A DNA stretch of 64,000 nt from Caballeronia concitans (GTDB lineage Bacteria > Pseudomonadota > Gammaproteobacteria > Burkholderiales > Burkholderiaceae): positions 1 through 64,000 of the forward strand of contig NZ_FCNV02000001.1 in the NCBI RefSeq assembly GCF_001544615.1, written 5' to 3'. Shown piece after piece: positions 8,780-17,700 of this stretch; the first letter of the stretch is position 1; each line of letters begins with the position of its first letter. A program made the translations under genes and the position numbers. Under the pieces are notes generated by a model, which saw only the letters and a program-made list of their open reading frames with translations, was not told where the DNA came from and did no database searches.

Positions 8780-9868
8780 ATGGCGACTCCGCAATTTCAT
8801 CCGCTGCGCATCCGCGACGTTCGTCCCGAAACCGCCGACGCGGTCACCGTCTCGTTCGACGTGCCGCCCGAACTGCGCGACGCCTTCCGCTTCACGCAAG
8901 GCCAGTTCGTGACGCTGAAGACGCATATCGACGGGGAAGAAACGCGCCGCTCGTATTCCATCTGCGTCGGCGTGACCGACTATGACCGCGACGGCGAATT
9001 GCGCATCGGCATCAAGCGCGTGCGCGGCGGGCGCTTCTCGAACTTCGCGTTCGATACGCTGAAGCCCGGCCACGAAATCGACGTGATGACGCCCGACGGA
9101 CGCTTCTTCACGCACCTCAACGCCGATCACGCGAAGCATTACGTCGCGTTCTCGGGCGGCTCGGGCATCACGCCGGTGCTGGCGATCATCAAGACGACGC
9201 TCGATATCGAACCCACGAGCCGCTTCACGCTCGTGTATGGCAACCGCAGCGTCGACGCGATCATGTTCGCCGAGGAACTCGAAGACCTGAAGAACCGCTA
9301 CATGAGCCGGCTCGCGCTGTATCACGTGCTCTCGGACGATCTTCAGGACGTCGAGCTCTTCAACGGCGTGCTGGACAAGGACAAGTGCAAGGCGTTCCTT
9401 GCGACGCTCCTGCCGCCGGATGAAATCGACGAAGCGTTCATCTGCGGCCCCGGCCCGATGATGGACGCCGCCGAATCCGCGCTGAAGGAATCGGGCGTGG
9501 CGCCGGAGCGCATTCATGTCGAGCGCTTCGGCACGCCGCTGCCGCAGGCAGGCGTTCCGCAGATCGAGATTACGGAAAGCACGCCGGCGGCGGATCTGGA
9601 ACTGATCATCGACGGGAAAAAGCGCAAGCTGCGCCTGCCGTACGAAGGCGTGAGCGTGCTGGACGTCGGCCTGAAAGCGGGGCTCGCGCTGCCGTATGCG
9701 TGCAAGGGCGGCGTCTGCTGCACGTGCCGCGCGAAGGTCGTCGAAGGCGAAGTGAAGATGGACAAGAACTACACGCTCGAGCAGCACGAAATCGACGACG
9801 GATTCGTGCTCACGTGCCAGTGTCATCCGGTGAGCGAGCGCGTCGTGGTGAGCTTCGACGAGCGCTGA
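8780..9868 (+). CDS. paaE: 1,2-phenylacetyl-CoA epoxidase reductase PaaE
   Basis: PaaE passes electrons from NADPH to PaaA. The 362-residue product has an FAD domain (RSYSICVG), an NAD(P) domain (FSGGSGITPVLAII and FICGPGPMMDA) and a C-terminal plant-type [2Fe-2S] ferredoxin domain (CKGGVCCTCRAK, then a distal Cys in TCQCHP). It closes the paaABCDE run; ring-opening and beta-oxidation genes (paaZ, paaF, paaH) are not in the window. Confidence 0.95.
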   Translation: MATPQFHPLRIRDVRPETADAVTVSFDVPPELRDAFRFTQGQFVTLKTHIDGEETRRSYSICVGVTDYDRDGELRIGIKRVRGGRFSNFAFDTLKPGHEIDVMTPDGRFFTHLNADHAKHYVAFSGGSGITPVLAIIKTTLDIEPTSRFTLVYGNRSVDAIMFAEELEDLKNRYMSRLALYHVLSDDLQDVELFNGVLDKDKCKAFLATLLPPDEIDEAFICGPGPMMDAAESALKESGVAPERIHVERFGTPLPQAGVPQIEITESTPAADLELIIDGKKRKLRLPYEGVSVLDVGLKAGLALPYACKGGVCCTCRAKVVEGEVKMDKNYTLEQHEIDDGFVLTCQCHPVSERVVVSFDER

Positions 9869-9971
9869 AAGCGCGGCGCAGCCCACACCGTCGCGCACGA
9901 CGATTGGCTTAAACTCAAGGATCGCGCCTGAGCGCGTGGAGCGGTCCTTTCGTCTTCTGCATGCCGACACC

Positions 9972-10784
9972 ATGAACATGATTCACGTCACGAACGGCGA
10001 CAGCGCGGCCCAATCGCTCACCGCGGCGCTTCGGCTCGCGGAGCGCGACGAGCAGGTGATCGCCCTGCGCGACGATCTCGCCGTCGGTCCCATCCGCGAC
10101 ATCGACGAATCGCCGGCCGCGCGCGCGGCGTTCTGGCGTCAGGTGTCGTACAGCACTATCGATTTCGAGGCCGAACTGAAGGCGCAGCAAGCGCTCTTCG
10201 GGCGTCTCGCGCGCGGCGACGCGCAGGTCGTCGTGTGGCACGGACAAAGCGCGGCGGATCAGCTCACGCTGCGCCGCGTCGCTTATCACTTGCGCAACGC
10301 GCCGCAGCGCCTGAACGAAGCAAAGCTCACGTTCGACGATCTCGCCATCGCCGCCGCCGACGCGCAACCGGAACGCGTCGGCCGGACCGATCGCGCGACC
10401 GCCGTCGGCATGTTTTCGCCGAAACAACTGCTCGCGAAACTGCCGAGCGCCGCGCCCATTTCGGTGCTGCGCATCAGCCGGCTCGCGCTCGAATGGCAGG
10501 AAGCGAAGCACTCCAACGCGGAAACGCGCCGCCTGCGCGACAACATGCTGGTGTCCGGCACGTGGATCGATGTCGATGAAGCGCTGCTCGAACTCGCGAC
10601 TGCGGAATGGCGGCCGGCGCGGCGCATCGCGGGCGAGGCGATGGGCCAATCCTTCGATTTCCTGCTGAGCGACTCGATCGCCTTCTGGCGATGCCGCGAA
10701 CTCGTCGCGGCGGGGCGGCTTAAAATACGCGGCACGCCGTCGGAGATCGTCGACGCCGAATTGCGACGCTCATCCCACACCTGA
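9972..10784 (+). CDS. DUF1835 domain protein of unknown function
   Basis: The N-terminal region, starting MNMIHVTNGDSAAQSL, is a DUF1835 domain, a family without established function. A Gly/Asp turn (TNGDSAA) and the central WHGQSAADQLTLRR segment are its recognisable parts. The C-terminal half is helical. ATG 9972 is chosen over a GTG at 9936 because homologues as I recall them begin just before the HVTNGD strand. It lies between paaE and paaR on the same strand, but a link to phenylacetate use is only positional. Confidence 0.75.
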   Translation: MNMIHVTNGDSAAQSLTAALRLAERDEQVIALRDDLAVGPIRDIDESPAARAAFWRQVSYSTIDFEAELKAQQALFGRLARGDAQVVVWHGQSAADQLTLRRVAYHLRNAPQRLNEAKLTFDDLAIAAADAQPERVGRTDRATAVGMFSPKQLLAKLPSAAPISVLRISRLALEWQEAKHSNAETRRLRDNMLVSGTWIDVDEALLELATAEWRPARRIAGEAMGQSFDFLLSDSIAFWRCRELVAAGRLKIRGTPSEIVDAELRRSSHT

Positions 10785-10808
10785 CAAGCCGAAAAGAACG
10801 TCCGATAA

Positions 10809-11414
10809 ATGGCCCGTACGAAAGCGCCCGACCACGAAACACAACGCGAACAGATTCTCGAACTCGCCGCCGCCAAATTCGCCCAGACGAGCTACCCGAG
10901 CACGTCGATGGCGGATCTCGCCGCCGCGAGCGGCACGTCGAAGGCGCGGCTCTATCACTATTACGAGAGCAAGGAAGCGATTCTCTTCGACCTGCTCGAC
11001 CGCTACACGAAGCGGCTGATGCTGATCATCGCGCAAGTGGAAGGCGCGAGCGCGCGGCGCGGCTTGAGCGAGCGCGAAGCCTTCGCGGACCTGGTGCGCG
11101 CGTTTCTCGCGGAATACGAGACGTCGCACAGCCGGCACGTCGCGCTTCTGAACGACGTCAAATATCTCGAAGACGCGCAGCGCGAGATCGTGCTCGATCG
11201 TCAGCGCGATATCGTCGCGGCCTTCGCGCGCCAACTCGCTCGCGCTTATCCGCAGCGCGTGACAAAGGAAAACCAGACCGCGTTCACGATGATGGTCTTC
11301 GGCATGATCAACTGGACGTTCACGTGGCTGAAGCCGGGCGGCAAGCTCGGTTACGGCGAGTTCGCCGAGCAGGTCGTCACGATGATCGAGCATGGGCTTG
11401 CCGAAAAGGCGTAA
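10809..11414 (+). CDS. paaR: TetR-family regulator, probable PaaR
   Basis: A 201-residue TetR/AcrR protein. Residues about 15-60 form the helix-turn-helix domain (AAAKFAQTSYPSTSMADLAAASGTSK then RLYHYYESKEAILFDLL). The C-terminal domain would bind a ligand; the known effector of betaproteobacterial PaaR is phenylacetyl-CoA. Location directly downstream of paaABCDE and the palindromic site at 6061-6076 support the assignment. It starts 24 bases after the DUF1835 gene and may share its transcript. Confidence 0.85.
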   Translation: MARTKAPDHETQREQILELAAAKFAQTSYPSTSMADLAAASGTSKARLYHYYESKEAILFDLLDRYTKRLMLIIAQVEGASARRGLSEREAFADLVRAFLAEYETSHSRHVALLNDVKYLEDAQREIVLDRQRDIVAAFARQLARAYPQRVTKENQTAFTMMVFGMINWTFTWLKPGGKLGYGEFAEQVVTMIEHGLAEKA

Positions 11415-11616
11415 GTCATGTTGCATTGCGGCGAATCGCCACCATTGATCTGACTTTTTCATTAAACCATTGAAAACGCGTATCTTTATCGCGATTCAAT
11501 AGACGTTTAGAACACACCCTCCACGATTTTTAAGGGTTTTCCCGTATGCGTTTCCGCTGAAGCGGATAGAATGCGTTTTGCTTTGCAGCATCCGCATCAA
11601 ACGACAGGAGAACACC

Positions 11617-12285
11617 GTGGAACTGACCTTCAACCGCAATGCCGAGCAGATCGTCGCGAGCGACCGTCCGCTGCCCGACGCCGCGCGTTTGCCAGTTCTC
11701 GTTCGCGAGCTGTCGTCGGCGGACCGCGAGCGTCTGCTCACGCACTTCCTCGCGCTCGACGAAGACGACCGCCTTCTGCGCTTCGGGCAGATCGTGCCGG
11801 ATCACGTCATCGAGCATTACGTCCGCAATCTCAACTTCACCAACGACACCGTCTTCGGCGTGTTCGACACCTCGCTGCAACTGGTCGGCGTTGGCCATCT
11901 GGCCTACTTGCCCGCTGACGGCGACAAGCGCACGGCGGAATTCGGCGTGTCCGTGCTGGAAAGCGCGCGCGGTCGCGGCATCGGCACGAAGCTGTTCGAA
12001 CGCGCCGCCATTCGCAGCCGCAACACGCACGTGTCGGTGCTGTACATCCACTGCCTGTCGCGCAATTCGACGATGATGCACATCGCGCGCAAATCGGGCA
12101 TGAAGATCGAGTACGCGTACGGCGAAGCGGACGCGTATCTGTCGCTCACGCCTGCCGATCAGGCCAGCATCATGGCCGAACTGCTTCAGGAGCAGGCCGC
12201 CGTCTTCGACTACGCGATCAAGCGCCAGGCGCATCGCGCAACGCAAATGTTCCAGGCGTTCATGCCGACCGCCGACGCATTCTGA
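11617..12285 (+). CDS. GNAT-family N-acetyltransferase
   Basis: This 222-residue protein has the GNAT fold: a strand GVGHLAYLPADGDKRTAEFGVSV followed by the acetyl-CoA loop SARGRGIGTKLFERA (R/Q-x-x-G-x-G/A motif). The acceptor is unknown. The start is GTG at 11617, chosen because AGGAG lies 8 bases upstream (11604-11610 region) and no ATG with such a site exists. It is a single gene ending in a terminator shared with the convergent Lrp gene. Confidence 0.85.
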   Translation: MELTFNRNAEQIVASDRPLPDAARLPVLVRELSSADRERLLTHFLALDEDDRLLRFGQIVPDHVIEHYVRNLNFTNDTVFGVFDTSLQLVGVGHLAYLPADGDKRTAEFGVSVLESARGRGIGTKLFERAAIRSRNTHVSVLYIHCLSRNSTMMHIARKSGMKIEYAYGEADAYLSLTPADQASIMAELLQEQAAVFDYAIKRQAHRATQMFQAFMPTADAF

Positions 12286-12324
12286 TTTCATCGAACAGCG
12301 CGGGTGCGCTGCGAGCGGGACCAC

Positions 12325-12349
12325 AAAGGGCGGCCGAGACCGCCCTTTT
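12325..12349. terminator. Terminator between GNAT and Lrp genes
   Basis: GGGCGG (12328-12333) pairs with CCGCCC (12340-12345), flanked by AAA on the left and TTTT on the right. The symmetry lets it serve the plus-strand acetyltransferase and, more weakly, the minus-strand regulator. Confidence 0.75.
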
Positions 12350-12369
12350 GCTTTGTGCGTCGACCGCGT

Positions 12370-12873
12370 CTAGCGCAGCGGCAACACCGTCGTTTCCTTG
12401 ATGCGTTCCAGCGAAAAGCTCGAGCGGACATCGATCACCGAAGGGTGATGCAGCAGCTGGTCCTCCACGAAGCGCGAGAAATGCTCCATGTCGCGCACCT
12501 GAACGCGCAGCAGAAAGTCCATTTCGCCGGTCATTGCGTCGCAAGCGACGACTTCCGGCCATGACCGCACCGCCTCGCGGAACAGATCGCCGTGCGTCGG
12601 CGGTTTCGGCGTGCCGGCGGCAACCGGCATGCCGCCGCGCTTTTCCAGCCGCACGTTGACATAGGCAAGCAGCCCGAGGCCCAGCTTTTTCGCGTCGAGC
12701 AGCGCGACGTAGCCGCGAATCACGCCCGTCTCCTCCAGCCGCCGGATGCGCCGCAGGCACGGACTCGGCGACAAACTCACGCGATCCGCGATCTCCTGAT
12801 TCGACAGCCGCCCGTTCTCCTGAAGAATCGCGAGGATTTTGCGGTCTATCGTGTCCAGCTCCGGTTCGGCCAT
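12370..12873 (-). CDS. Lrp/AsnC-family transcriptional regulator
   Basis: The 167-residue protein has an N-terminal winged helix (LDTIDRKILAILQENGRLSNQEIA, then CLRRIRRLEETGVI) and a C-terminal RAM/AsnC ligand domain (DAMTGEMDFLLRVQVRDMEHF). It is transcribed away from hppD across a 143-base gap containing an inverted repeat. Feast/famine regulators in this position commonly control the divergent amino-acid catabolic gene, so control of hppD in response to tyrosine or phenylalanine is a reasonable guess. Confidence 0.9.
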   Translation of the reverse strand: MAEPELDTIDRKILAILQENGRLSNQEIADRVSLSPSPCLRRIRRLEETGVIRGYVALLDAKKLGLGLLAYVNVRLEKRGGMPVAAGTPKPPTHGDLFREAVRSWPEVVACDAMTGEMDFLLRVQVRDMEHFSRFVEDQLLHHPSVIDVRSSFSLERIKETTVLPLR

Positions 12874-12941
12874 CTTCTATCTCCTCGTCGCGATTACGTG
12901 GCAGCTTCGTGCGCAATAGTAGGAAGCGACAAATTGTTTCG

Positions 12942-12974
12942 CAAGTTTTTGGCGCGATGCGATCGCTAAACTTG
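12942..12974. promoter_or_regulatory. Inverted repeat in the lrp-hppD intergenic region
   Basis: CAAGTTT (12942-12948) and AAACTTG (12968-12974) are perfect complements whose centres are 26 bases apart. The spacing is wide for a single dimer but suits an Lrp-type octamer contacting several helical turns. Assignment to the adjacent regulator is inferred. Confidence 0.45.
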
Positions 12975-13016
12975 TCTTCACGTCGCGTCAGGCGCGCACA
13001 GACTAGGAGACAGGCA

Positions 13017-14120
13017 ATGACCGCATCGAACTGGGAGAACCCCGTCGGCACCGACGGCTTCGAATTCATCGAATACACCGCGCCGGACCCGGTCGCGCTC
13101 GGGCGGCTGTTCGAGCAAATGGGCTTCACCGCCATCGCGAAGCATCGGCACAAGAACGTGACGCTGTATCGGCAAGGCGGGATCAACTTCATCATCAACG
13201 CCGAAAGCGATTCCTTCGCGCAACGGTTCGCGCGCCTCCACGGACCGTCGATTTGCGCGATCGCGTTTCGCGTCGCGGATGCGGGCAAGGCCTACCAGCG
13301 CGCGCTCGAACTCGGCGCGTGGGGCTTCGACAACAAGACCGGCCCGATGGAACTGAACATTCCGGCGATCAAGGGCATCGGCGATTCGCTGATCTATTTC
13401 GTCGATCGCTGGCGCGGCAAGAACGGCGCGCAGCCGGGCAGCATCGGCGATATCAGCATTTACGACGTGGACTTCGAGCCGATTCCCGGTGCGGACCAGA
13501 ACCCGGTCGGCCACGGGCTGACCTATATCGATCACCTGACGCATAACGTGCATCGCGGCCGGATGATCGAATGGGCCGAGTTCTACGAGCGCCTTTTCAA
13601 TTTCCGCGAAGCGCGTTACTTCGATATCGAAGGCAAGGTGACGGCGGTCAAGTCGAAGGCGATGAGTTCACCGTGCGGCAAGATCCGCATTCCGATCAAC
13701 GAGGAAGGTTCGGAGAACGCCGGCCAGATTCAGGAATATCTCGACGCGTATCACGGCGAAGGCATTCAGCACATCGCGCTCGGCACGGACAATATTTACG
13801 CGACCGTCGATGGCCTGCGCACGTCGAAGATTTCGCTGCTCGATACCATCGACACGTATTACGAGCTCGTCGACCGGCGCGTGCCGAATCACGGCGAGAA
13901 TGTCGCGGAATTGAGAAAGCGCAAGATTCTGATCGACGGCGTGCGCGACGAAATCCTGCTGCAGATTTTCACGGAGAACCAGATCGGCCCGATCTTCTTC
14001 GAGATCATCCAGCGCAAGGGCAATCAGGGCTTCGGCGAGGGCAACTTCAAGGCGCTGTTCGAATCGATCGAACTGGACCAGATGCGGCGCGGCGTGCTGA
14101 AGGACACGAGCGCGACCTGA
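13017..14120 (+). CDS. hppD: 4-hydroxyphenylpyruvate dioxygenase
   Basis: HppD converts 4-hydroxyphenylpyruvate to homogentisate in tyrosine catabolism. The 367-residue product has both vicinal-oxygen-chelate halves and the three iron ligands: His173 (YIDHLTHNV), His252 (IQHIALGTDN) and Glu329 (FFEIIQRKG). The C-terminal GNFKALFESIE helix that gates the active site is intact. ATG 13017 follows TAGGAGA at 13003-13009. The next step (homogentisate dioxygenase) is not in the window. Confidence 0.96.
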   Translation: MTASNWENPVGTDGFEFIEYTAPDPVALGRLFEQMGFTAIAKHRHKNVTLYRQGGINFIINAESDSFAQRFARLHGPSICAIAFRVADAGKAYQRALELGAWGFDNKTGPMELNIPAIKGIGDSLIYFVDRWRGKNGAQPGSIGDISIYDVDFEPIPGADQNPVGHGLTYIDHLTHNVHRGRMIEWAEFYERLFNFREARYFDIEGKVTAVKSKAMSSPCGKIRIPINEEGSENAGQIQEYLDAYHGEGIQHIALGTDNIYATVDGLRTSKISLLDTIDTYYELVDRRVPNHGENVAELRKRKILIDGVRDEILLQIFTENQIGPIFFEIIQRKGNQGFGEGNFKALFESIELDQMRRGVLKDTSAT

Positions 14121-14136
14121 TCCGTCGAGCGGGCGC

Positions 14137-14178
14137 AAAAAAAGGGACATGATGCATTCACGTCCCTTTTGTTTTTTT
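14137..14178. terminator. Bidirectional terminator between hppD and a small secreted-protein gene
   Basis: AAAGGGAC (14141-14148) pairs with GTCCCTTT (14162-14169). A run of A precedes it and TGTTTTTTT follows, so it can stop transcripts on both strands. Confidence 0.85.
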
Positions 14179-14219
14179 GGCGGCCGATCCTGTTGGTTAC
14201 TCAGCCGCGAGCGGTCGGG

Positions 14220-14423
14220 TCAGTTGACCGTATCGTCGCTGCTGCGCTCGGCGTCGCGGCGCTCTCCCGTGCGCGTCTGCGATGCCTGGACGCGAGCCTG
14301 CACCACTTGCGGAACGGACGTCGCCCCGAACGGCGAATTTGCGCGCGCGCCGCCCATCGGCGCGCTGATCGCAAAGAAGGCCGCCGAGACCATCAAGAAA
14401 TTCTGGATATGGCGTTGCTTCAT
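14220..14423 (-). CDS. Small secreted protein of unknown function (67 residues)
   Basis: The product starts MKQRHIQNFLMVSAAFFAISA and has a signal peptide that probably ends after GGARA (near residue 28), leaving a polar, Ser/Thr/Gln/Arg-rich mature peptide of about 39 residues. A strong ribosome site AAGGAG stands at 14430-14435 on the minus strand, and a terminator follows the stop, so this looks like a real gene despite its size. No family was recognised. Confidence 0.65.
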   Translation of the reverse strand: MKQRHIQNFLMVSAAFFAISAPMGGARANSPFGATSVPQVVQARVQASQTRTGERRDAERSSDDTVN

Positions 14424-14737
14424 CTAGTTTCTCCTTATAACTGCGTTACGACTCCTGGCAATTCCAGCGCGCACCGAAGCGCCCGTGGAACTGCGCAAGC
14501 GCCCGTTTAGACAGAGTTCTAAGCGAGGGTTCCGTGTGTCGGTCGCTTTTACATCTGTAACAAAACGCGTCGGAGCGACGGTGTCGATCGGAAGAATCTG
14601 AAGCGGAAACGGGTTTGTCCCACTGTCTGCGCGACGCAGGCATCGGCACACTTGAAGTCCCGGCCAACGCATCCACAAGGTGCGACGGCCCGAAACATGC
14701 TTTGGTGATCCCAAACTCGGGTGGAGGAAGACACATA
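14424..14737. other. Intergenic region before the indolepyruvate oxidoreductase gene
   Basis: About 310 bases separate divergent genes. The left edge holds the ribosome site of the small secreted-protein gene; the right edge holds GGAGGAAG (14722-14729) for the oxidoreductase. Promoters must lie here in both directions, but I see no convincing -35/-10 pair or operator. Confidence 0.6.
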
Positions 14738-17700
14738 ATGAACGCCCCGTTAGACGCAGAACAAAGAGCTTCGCTAGAGGCCGCGCTGAAATCCGTCACA
14801 CTCGACGACAAATACACGCTCGAACGCGGCCGCGCCTATATGAGCGGCATCCAGGCTCTGGTGCGCCTGCCGATGCTCCAGCAAGAGCGCGACAAAGCCG
14901 CCGGGCTCAACACCGCCGGATTCATCTCCGGCTATCGCGGTTCTCCCCTCGGTGTTCTCGACCAGTCGCTCTGGAAGGCGAAGAAGCATCTCGCCGGGCA
15001 TCAGGTCGTGTTTCAGCCGGGCGTGAACGAGGATCTCGCGGCCACCGCGGTCTGGGGCTCGCAGCAAGTCAATCTCTACCCGAGCGCGAAGTACGACGGC
15101 GTCTTTTCGATGTGGTACGGCAAAGGCCCCGGCGTCGATCGTTCCGGCGATGTCTTCAAGCACGGCAATTCGGCGGGATCGTCGCAGCACGGCGGCGTGC
15201 TCGTGCTCGCGGGCGACGACCACGCGGCGAAGTCATCGACGCTTGCGCATCAGTCCGAGCACATCTTCAAGGCGTGCGGGCTGCCGGTGCTGTTTCCGTC
15301 GAACGTGCAGGAATATCTCGATTTCGGCCTGCACGGCTGGGCGATGTCGCGCTACTCCGGCCTCTGGGTCGCGATGAAATGCGTGACGGACGTGGTGGAG
15401 TCGTCGGCGTCGGTGGATATCGATCCGCATCGCACGCAAATCGTGATTCCGACCGATTTCGCGATGCCCGAAGGCGGCCTCAACATCCGCTGGCCCGATC
15501 CGCCGCTCGTGCAGGAAGCGCGTCTGCTCGATTACAAGTGGTACGCCGCGCTCGCCTACGTGCGCGCGAACAAGCTGGACCGCATCGAGATCGATTCGCC
15601 GCATGCGCGCTTCGGCATCATGACGGGCGGCAAGGCGTATCTCGACGTGCGCCAGGCGCTCACTGACCTCGGCCTCGACGATCAAACCTGCGCGCAGATC
15701 GGCATTCGTCTCTATAAGGTCGGCTGCGTGTGGCCGCTCGAAGCGCAAGGCGCGCATGAATTCGCGCGCGGCCTCGACGAGATTCTGGTCGTCGAAGAAA
15801 AGCGCCAGATTCTCGAATACGCGATCAAGGAAGAGCTGTACAACTGGCCCGATGCGCAGCGTCCGCGCGTCTTCGGCAAATTCGACGAGAAAGACGGCGC
15901 GGGCGGCGAATGGTCGGTGCCGATGGGCAACTGGCTCTTGCCCGCGCATTACGAGCTGTCGCCGGCGATCATCGCGAAGGCGATCGCCACGCGGCTCGAC
16001 AAGTTCGATCTTCCCGCCGATGTGCGCGCTCGTATCGCTGCGCGCATCGCGGTGATCGAGGCGAAGGAGAAGGCGCTCGCGCGGCCGCGCGTCGAAGCGG
16101 AGCGCAAGCCGTGGTTCTGCTCGGGCTGTCCGCACAATACGTCGACGAACGTGCCGGAAGGATCGCGCGCGATGGCGGGCATCGGCTGTCACTACATGAC
16201 GGTCTGGATGGACCGCAACACGAGCACGTTCAGCCAGATGGGCGGCGAAGGCGTCGCGTGGGTCGGCCAGGCGCCGTTTTCCGGCGACAAGCACGTGTTC
16301 GCGAATCTCGGCGACGGCACGTACTTTCACTCCGGCCTGCTCGCGATTCGCGCGGCGATCGCGGCGAAGGTGAACATCACCTACAAGATTCTTTATAACG
16401 ATGCCGTCGCGATGACCGGCGGCCAACCCGTCGACGGCGTGCTGACCGTGCCGCAGATCACGCATCAGCTCGCGGCGGAAGGCGCGGCGAAGATCGTCAT
16501 CGTGACGGATCAGCCGGAGAAGTACACGCCGGATGTCGGCATTGCACCGGGTATCGAAGTGCATCATCGCGACGAACTCGACGACATTCAGCGCCAGTTG
16601 CGCGAAGTTGCGGGCACGTCCATTCTCATTTACGACCAGACGTGCGCCACCGAAAAGCGCCGCCGCCGCAAGCGCGGCGCGTTTCCCGATCCGGCGAAGC
16701 GCGTCGTCATCAACGAAGCGGTGTGCGAAGGCTGCGGCGATTGCTCGGTGAAGTCGAATTGCCTGTCGGTGGAACCGCTCGATACCGAGTACGGCACGAA
16801 GCGGCAGATCAACCAATCGACGTGCAACAAGGATTACTCGTGCCTCAACGGCTTTTGCCCGAGCTTCGTGACGGTCGAAGGCGGCCAGTTGAAGAAGCCG
16901 AAGGCGACGAGCGTTGCCGGCGATGCGATGCCGCCCGTTCCGACGCCGGACCTGCCTGAAATCGCGCGGCCGTATGGCGTGCTGGTGACGGGCGTGGGCG
17001 GCACGGGCGTCGTGACGATCGGCGCGCTGCTCGGCATGGCGGCGCATCTGGAGCAGAAAGGCGTAACCGTGCTCGATGTCACCGGACTCGCGCAGAAGGG
17101 CGGCGCCGTGATGAGTCACGTGCAGATTGCGAACCGTCCGGCCGATATCCACGCGACGCGCATCGCGATGGGCGAGGCGGATCTCGTCATCGGCTGCGAT
17201 GCGATCGTGACCGCGAGCGATGAGTGCGGCTCGCGGATGCAGCCGGGGCATACGCGCGTCGTCGTGAACAGCGCGCAGACGCCGACCGCCGCGTTCATCA
17301 AGGACCCGAACTGGCGCTTTCCGGGCGCGAGCGCGGAAGCCGATATTCGCGCGGCGGCGGGCGAGCATGTTGCGCTCGTCGATGCGAACCGCTTCGCCGT
17401 TGCCTTGATGGGCGATGCTATCTACACGAATCCGTTCGTGCTTGGCTATGCGTGGCAGAAGGGCTGGCTGCCGCTGCTGCATGAATCGCTCGTGCGCGCG
17501 ATTGAGTTGAATGCGGTGCAAGTCGAGAAGAATCTAGCGGCGTTCGAATGGGGACGGCGCGCTGCGCACGATCTTGCCGCGGTGATGCGGCTGGCTGGCG
17601 GCAAGCAGTCTTCGTCGGATGCGCCGGGCAAGATCATCGCGCTGCATACGCCGAAGGCGCTCGATACGCTCATCGACAAGCGGCTCGATTATCTGGCGAA

